Origin: Benincasa hispida
Taxonomy: Eukaryota > Streptophyta > Magnoliopsida > Cucurbitales > Cucurbitaceae
Direction: 5' to 3'
Length of the DNA stretch: 64,000 nt
NCBI RefSeq assembly: GCF_009727055.1
Contig: NC_052357.1
Location: forward strand, 6,400,881 to 6,464,880
A model generated the notes under the pieces. The model saw nothing but the letters and a program-made list of their open reading frames with translations. It was not told where the DNA came from and did no database searches. Shown piece by piece: positions 57,788 to 64,000 of this stretch. The stretch's first letter is position 1; each line of letters begins with the position of its first letter. The position numbers were made by a program, and so were the translations under genes.

Positions 57788-60372
57788 TTACTCTGTTTTA
57801 TCTTCTTCTAAATCGCCAGCTGGATTGTCGCTTCCACGCAGCGGTTTTATGTCTGGTACACTCCGAACGTCCTTTGAAGGTGAGGAAATCGGAGATGGTC
57901 TTATGAGTGTAAGATTTGTATCATCCTTGTCAAACTCTTCGTGTGCGTCCTCAGAGTATGCATACCTGAGAAAAATAGATGATGAAGCAATGTACAACAG
58001 TAAGAGGCAGCGGGAAGAAAAACCGAGAAACCGAGTGTTGAAACATACCGCATTGAGTTTTGAGAGGGAGCCCAGAGAGCACAAATAACACACAGTAGAG
58101 AAAATGATAAGACTTGCCAGAAGGCAGGGATAATCCACGCATTTTGCCACTGCTCATTGTAAATGTCGTTCGATTTGAAATAAAGCTGCAAGATTACATT
58201 TGAGAAATTGCAGTCAGCAACAACTGATGATGAGGGTCTGGGACAAAGTAATAAAAAACGACAAGTGACTCTGTTACCATGAACCTGCTGCAGTTTCAAA
58301 AAAATGTTCATTTCTTTCCAAAACCTATGCGTCAATGGCCCATGTCTAAACGCGTTTTTACGATAATAGAAACAAGTCTTCATGCACAAATTACCTCATA
58401 ACACATCCAACCCACAGATACAATAACAGTTACGGCCAATGCATTTGTGAATTTTCTGTAAATGTCCAATTTAGTTGACAATCGTCTAGCCTGTGACATT
58501 AGCAATAATGAAGAAAAGCCAATCAGTAGAAGTTATGCCACAAAAAATGCAGAAAAAAGTTGCAGCATTAACATAAAACAAAGGTATTGGATAAAATTAG
58601 ATTCGGGCAGGGATACGAACAAGGAGCAAGCATATTTTAGCAGCAAATAAATCTGCTTCCACTAAATAAATAATTAAATTGGAAGCTCAATTTATAAGAC
58701 CATGCTTTCCCTGGTACTCTACTAACCTACTCCATCGAATTATAATTTGATTAGAAGAAGATTATTTCACAATATTCTTCAGAAAACAACTTGCCAGGAG
58801 GAAATCAATCTAAAATGCAAACAACAAAAACCAGGAGGACAGAAAAACAGATACCTGAAGCTTGCTTAAAGTTGCAGAGAGGGAGGTAAATATCCAAAGA
58901 ATGAAGAAAGCATCCAAGATTGCCACAGGTAGTACCAAGAAAAGTCTTGCTTTTCCTGAAAGATCACTTACAGCACCCACATTCTCAACCAATTCAAGAA
59001 CTTCAGATGCCAGAAAGAAGGTTAATCCAAGCATGAGAACCTTTGATGTCAGTCCACCTAGAGTTGGTCTGACAACACCATAACCCATTGAAACCATCAA
59101 AATGATCAGACGTGCAATTGTACGTTTAACAACTCCAAAGGTGACAGCCCACATAGTAATCCCTGTTGGTCTAATCCCACTCTGGTTGAATTCAGCATAC
59201 TCAAAATACCACATAGCCATCTCAAACATCCCCAATGTAATAACAACCGTAATACAATTCTGCAATGGGAAAACCTCTTTCCAGAATCTTGCATACTGTG
59301 AGAACCAAAAGATTCCAAGCAACACATAAGCAAAAGACATATACAAATAAAATTTCATCAGGGGTGCCATTCTACCCGGTAAGTATCCAGAAGGGTTTTT
59401 CCATATGGTTTTCCCCTCCACGACCACATTTTGAAGCTTTGGATCACAATGGATGAAATACAAATTATACATCCCTGTTTTAGTAATCTGAATTGATTTT
59501 GTCGCCAGGGTCGCAACTTGCTCATCTGTGTTGAAAGAGACTCCATAAACTTGAGGCCAACCAGAATTTTTCGACGAAGGCCGGTAAATAACTTCTCCTT
59601 CTGAACAAACACCTAGTTTAGCAAGATCTACAGTACAGCATATTGCCCTTTGGCCACCATAGGCCGAACCTCCAACCATCTCTCTATCTTCCACCTCAAA
59701 CACAATTGCATGCAATGGTCCTGAGCTGAAGTTCGAAAACTCCTCGGGTCTCCGAAATGTAATTTTTTCGAAGCTGGTTTGACAGTACACTATAGAATAA
59801 GGTATCTATCACAACAAAGACATAAGAAAAGATATACTAACGCCACAGCAGGCAAACCTCAACCAAGGATAAATAAATCCCAACAAATCTTAACAAGCTA
59901 TCAAGACTTCCTCAAAGCGTTTACAGGATACCGAAAACCACACATTACAGAATTCATACATGTCAGCGAAGATGGAAACCAAAATAAGACTAAATTGCAA
60001 AACAATAGGCACTAAACGAGAAACCCAATTCCGAAATTAACTCGTAATTTCCAACATTGATCGAAATAAAAGCAAAAACAATGAACGCCATCCCTAGCGA
60101 ACAAACAAAAACATCAAAATAACGGAGAATCAGAAAAACACATACCGAATATAGGATTCGCGATTGGAAGAAGAATCCACATCGCCATCATTGGGGTCAA
60201 CCATGGAGGAGCGAATTCCCTCGCTACCTCCATGAACGACAAACGCATTGCCTTTGTTAATGAATTTCTCAGCAGAATAGTGGTGAACTGAAGCGTGAAT
60301 GCAAAGAGAGGAAAAACATAGTAGTAGAATGAAGGAAAGCAGTAGGTGATTAGAACAACAAGAAAAAGACAT
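57788..60372 (-). CDS. Lung seven-transmembrane receptor family protein (TMEM87/PTM1-like)
   Basis: Five exons: 60146-60372, 58855-59773, 58395-58490, 58049-58185, 57788-57965. All introns are GT-AG and phases are consistent (519 codons with stop, 518 residues). Residues 1-27 form a signal peptide (LLLSFILLLCFSSLCIHA). A luminal domain runs to about 210 and ends in the family's GKTIWKNPSGYLPGR. Seven hydrophobic segments follow, near 215-233, 246-266, 280-305, 320-337, 350-373, 396-412 and 430-453. The cytosolic tail is acidic (YSEDAHEEFDKDD ... EEDKTE). GOLD-type luminal domain plus 7TM is the TMEM87/GPR107-like plan; GYLPGRMAPLMKFY points to the TMEM87/PTM1 branch. These proteins sit in Golgi or post-Golgi membranes and are implicated in trafficking. 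ATG 60372 opens the signal peptide. A nearer acceptor at about 59790 fails on frame; CAG before 59773 restores SYIRFEKITFRRP. Confidence 0.93.
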
Positions 60373-61779
60373 GGATTTTCAGTCCGAGATTCCAAGAAAT
60401 GGAGCTTGGAACCCTAAATCGGAAGAGAGAAGAAGATTGGCAGCAGCAAAGAGCGTGGATCTGCCAAATTCTTGCTTGCTTTGCCAGATCTGTGACTGTG
60501 TAAGAAGTTTCAATGCCGAGAGTGTAAATTTTTTTTAATATTAATTTTAATTGAGAATTTAAAATTTTGTGCTGAGAATCAAATTTTGGAAGGGACACGT
60601 GTGTGTGTCGCGACCGTTCGATTGGTGTCTCTTTTCCTTTTATGAGCCGTCAGATTTACTACTGGATTTGTCAGGCTGGCTTCACTGTCGGTGTATAACA
60701 ATAAATAATAATTAAATCAGAATCTGCCTATCATAAGAACTTTCTTTTATTTTGATGAGACATGTAATGTTGATAATTTAATTCTTATCCTACTTTTCCT
60801 CCAAAAACAAAAAAAAAAACGAAAATAGAAAATTCCTATTTTCGGACAGTTCCGATTCCATGCATTTGAAGCTTTTAATTAAATATATTGAGAGTGAGCA
60901 AATTTAATTTCTTACGATCTAAACAAAATTAATTATGGTTGTCTAATTTGTAAAATGAAATGGGATTATCTATTAGACTATTGAGAATTAATTTTTTCTT
61001 TTTTCTTTGAGAGTATATAATCAAATAGACATATTTTCAAATTTTTTATATATTATTTTCTTTTTTAAAAAAAAAAGAATTTATAAACATTATTTTTCTA
61101 TTCACTTTCAAGAAGAAAAGAGATATTTTAAAAATTGGATAAAACAATTATTATTCTCTATGTTTAAAGGTTTGAAGTTTAAAAAAATCAAAATATAACT
61201 TAACACCATTTTATTTTTATTTTAGTTTTGAAAACTAAATTTATAAATATTTATTATTTTTAGAAGTTTTTTATTCCGTTTAAAATCCAAGGAGTTTTCA
61301 CAGTTAAATAAAAAATAATATTTTCTATTTTTAAAATTGGCTAAGAATTCAAATATTTAAGAAAAAGATGAAAATGAAATTGTGTAAAAACAAAAATAAT
61401 TATAAAACATTCACGAGGTGTTTGGGTCCTCAACTTAAAGTGGGTGCTCCATGTTTGGGACTTCAATAATAATAGTTCCTATTTTCAACAATTATAATTT
61501 ACAATTAAATATAATATTACTATTTCAAACCTCTCTTTATTACTTTATTAGGTACTTACTATTTCCTTCCCATCTTTTTTTTTACCATGTCTAGTATTTC
61601 CTACTCGACTATTATAACCCAAAGATTAATAACCAACTCATTTTAATTATAAATATTTGAAAATTAAGTAATTTATAATTAAAATTATTATTGATTCTTA
61701 ATTAATTAAAATCAACCAATTAATATATTAAATAAATATCATATTAATTATAATCTAATACTCAATCATTTGAGTTATT
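60373..61779. other. Promoter and AT-rich intergenic DNA upstream of the TMEM87-like gene
   Basis: The first about 130 bases are probably 5' UTR. Beyond the G-box the DNA is AT-rich. 61210-61440 resembles the GTTTGGTAA-family MITE and 61430-61620 the family at 46140. No gene is seen. Confidence 0.45.
60596..60601. promoter_or_regulatory. G-box CACGTG upstream of the TMEM87-like gene
   Basis: ACACGTGTG lies 224 bp upstream of the start codon, a typical position for a bZIP/bHLH-bound G-box. The match is short, so this is only a candidate. Confidence 0.4.
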
Positions 61780-61955
61780 TTCAAATATAGAAAAATAAAC
61801 TAAAATGTTTACAAATATAACAAAACTTTATTGTCTATCTGCGATAAACCGCGATAGACTACTATATACATCTATCTATGTTATAATAGACAAAAGACCA
61901 TAGTCGTAGATAGAGTGTGATATTTTGCTATTATTTGTGAATATTTTCAACAGCT
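61780..61955. mobile_element. MITE-like element with GTCTATC/GATAGAC motifs, second copy
   Basis: It opens 'TTTTCAAATATAGAAAAATAAAC' like 34250 and contains GTCTATCTGCGATAAACCGC and GATAGACTACTAT. It closes 'TTTTGCTATTATTTGTGAATATTTT', the inverted counterpart of the start. Confidence 0.65.
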
Positions 61956-62999
61956 TTGTCATTTAAAATAATTTTCCTAATCATTTCTATAATAAATAAA
62001 TTCAACATTAGTAATTTTAGTTTTAATTAAATAATATAATAAAATTTATTTTAATAAATAACATATTATATAGAAAGTGAAAAACGAGATAAAAATATGA
62101 TATATTAATAAAGAATACTAAAAAAAAATTTATCGGTTTATTATGAAAGATCAAATTAAAATTAATCCCAATAAATAATTATTTGATTATAAAAAGTTAA
62201 TTATAATTACTGACAATAAATTTTTGTACCAACTAAATTTAAGTAAGTCTAATTTACTAATTAAATATATCTAAGATATTGTTAGCTAATTAATTGATTG
62301 TTTATGTAAAAAAAAAGTAATTGCATTTAATAAATTTTTATTGTAAAAATAAGTTAGATAAATATTTTAATAATTATCATTGATTTGTTAAAATAAATAT
62401 TTATATTAATTTTTAAAAATTAATATAAATTAAATAAATAAATAACTATATTTAAAATGAAATTATATAAAAAAAATTAAAAAAAAAACAGATAGAAAAT
62501 GGAATAGAGAGAACCATAATTTTAAAAGAAAATAAAAAGTGCTTGTTTATAGAAAAATGAGAATGTCAGGGAATATAGCTTATTCTATGCATGTATCAAT
62601 TCTCATACAGAAGATCTTCCAATCAAATGACCCCTAAGGTCATAACATAAGTTTTATACTATTTGAGCCCGATTGAGAATTTATAATTGAAATATTTTTT
62701 TAAAAAAAAGAAATTAAATAAACATCGTTGTCATTTTTTTTTTGTTTTTCCGAAAAATTGTTGAGACATTGCCTGGGTCATTTTATTTCAATGTATAGCG
62801 ATAGTTCGGATCAAACAAGTGAATAAATAAATAACGAGAATAATTACTCAACTATTATGTATTTTTAATACATAAAAAGACCTAACAACTAAAACTTTCG
62901 AATTAACCTTTAAAACATAATAAAAATTAAATTACAAAATTTGTACTTATTTGTCACTATATATCTATCAACATAAAAGGTAAATAAATCTTTGACGGT
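61956..62999. other. Very AT-rich intergenic DNA
   Basis: Dominated by TAATTA/AAATAAAT strings. I see no gene, element ends or conserved motif. Confidence 0.6.
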
Positions 63000-63450
63000 T
63001 AGAAGTTTGAACCACACTCGCAAGAAAAAGCTTTGAGCAAGCTAGGAATGCTATCAGGAGAAAGAGATGAAAGATATTTCTTATCGAACCCACCCAAAGA
63101 TGTAGAGGTCCCAACATGTTGAACTCACACATTCAAACATGCAACATCTAAGGCTCAAATCTGAGATCAAAGTTTTTAGGTTCATAAAGTTGAAAGCTTT
63201 GTACATGTTAAACTCCCTCAAGGCCCAAAGGTTCGAACTTCCGACATCTAAGGTTCAATCATTCTACTCACTCAAAAGTTGAAAGCTTCTTACGTGTTAA
63301 ACCCACTCAAGGCTTAAACATACGACATCTAAAACTCAAATATTTTGATAGATATCAAATAGTCCTAAAAGGTCTGCACATTTTAAACTCACTCAAAGTT
63401 CGAAGGTTCGAACATACGACATCAAAGGTACAAATACCTTATAGACATCA
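63000..63450. repeat. Degenerate tandem repeat (about 80-100 bp units)
   Basis: Four to five units share the order 'TGTTAAACTCACTCAAGG', 'GGTTCGAACATACGACATC', 'TAAGGCTCAAAT' (near 63115, 63205, 63295 and 63385) with many substitutions. It has no open frame and no terminal repeats. Confidence 0.7.
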
Positions 63451-63846
63451 AAGAGAACCCAAATTTGGCTCAAGAAATTTTATACGACATCAATAAATTT
63501 AATAATACTTTCTAAGTTCTCAATAAGGAAGCACCCACCCGTCACTCAAAAGAAAAGAGAACCCAAATTTGGCTAGCCTTAATAAGAAGGCTTTAAGTTA
63601 AAAGAGATCATGATCTGGTGGGTGGGGGATTAAGAGGAAAGAGTTTTTATTTATCGAATAAAATATTACACGAGAAATTGAAGGTCAACAACATAATGTT
63701 AAGATTCTAGTGGCCAAAAAAATACTCTGAATTGTCCATACACAACCAGTATGTGAGCAGATTGACTTACTGGGCAATGAGCAAGCGGCTGGAGAAGAAC
63801 TTGCAAACAAGAAAGCTAACAAATCCAAGATTTTGAAACACAGCTA
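63451..63846. other. Probable 3' UTR of a minus-strand gene plus a short direct repeat
   Basis: 'AGAGAACCCAAATTTGGCT' occurs twice (about 63450 and 63559). The part next to 63847 should be the 3' UTR of the exon that ends there. Confidence 0.4.
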
Positions 63847-63924
63847 TTAATCCAGATCAAGGAATTCCAGTCTTTTCCTAATTGTACCTTTAAGATCTGT
63901 AGCTTCTCTCTCTGCTTTTTGAGC
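63847..63924 (-). CDS. Probable last exon of an unrecognised coiled-coil protein gene
   Basis: On the minus strand an acceptor TTATTACAG at 63925-63933 is followed by 25 sense codons and TAA. They begin AQKAEREATDLKG and end RLEFLDLD. The charged heptad-like pattern suggests the end of a coiled coil. An A/T-rich intron with a CTAGAAT branch-like site precedes it. The rest of the gene lies right of the window. I cannot name the family. Confidence 0.45.
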   Translation of the reverse strand, partial: AQKAEREATDLKGTIRKRLEFLDLD

Positions 63925-64000
63925 CTGTAATAATAGATTCTAGTTTGTAAATACCAAGAAATTTTATCGGCAACTACAGAAGCAAAAAGGTGCATGCTAG

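Noticed and set aside
57901..58389. Long minus-strand frame of 162 codons
   Set aside because: It runs through introns 3 and 4 of the TMEM87-like gene. The spliced model in another frame is conserved and consistent.
63000..63450. A CRISPR-like array
   Set aside because: The repeats are degenerate, the spacing is irregular, there are no cas genes, and the genome is a plant nucleus.

Overview
This window is nuclear DNA of a flowering plant. Two split genes have clear GT-AG introns and recognisable plant proteins. The intergenic DNA is AT-rich and full of LTR retrotransposon remains, MITE-like elements and microsatellites. The repeat types resemble those of Cucurbitaceae, but that is an impression from memory and was not checked. 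No bacterial-style operon, CRISPR array, rRNA or tRNA gene was found.

Layout. 1-14583 is a stack of nested LTRs. Family A begins TGATAAC and family B begins TGTTRGG. They sit in one another with 5-bp target duplications (ATCTC, ATTTG, CCAAT, CCTTG, and a mutated TTTCT/TTCCT). The DNA they interrupted (5338-8257, 11897-12777, 14579-18500, 21739-22560) does not look like ordinary plant intergenic sequence. It includes a decayed plastid rbcL 3' end and is probably organelle-derived. About 18700-21738 is one end of a Ty3/gypsy-like element with a decayed gag-like frame. 22560-23157 is a MuDR-type transposase pseudogene.

The first intact gene (25535-28473, minus, 5 exons, 291 codons) encodes a JAZ/TIFY repressor of jasmonate signalling. 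It has every expected motif (N-terminal helix, TIFY, LPIAR degron, Jas motif) and a C-terminal LxLxL EAR motif. The second (57788-60372, minus, 5 exons, 518 codons) encodes a Golgi-type lung-seven-transmembrane/TMEM87-PTM1-like membrane protein. A probable last exon of a third minus-strand gene lies at 63847-63924.

Between the two genes (28.5-57.3 kb) are a Mutator-like non-autonomous element, a degenerate minisatellite, several MITEs, a CACTA element with an ACT target duplication, RNase H-like (LINE-type) pseudogenes, and a copia-like element at 51722-57261. An internally deleted gypsy element (52979-56396, target duplication CCCAA) is inserted inside the copia-like element. The two genes share no obvious pathway; they are ordinary single-copy genes in a repeat-rich neighbourhood. 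I found no clearly new biological system. The most interesting structures are the nested LTR stratigraphy, a covarying hairpin at the start of family A LTRs, a palindrome cluster in the gypsy-like LTR, and the JAZ intron arrangement.
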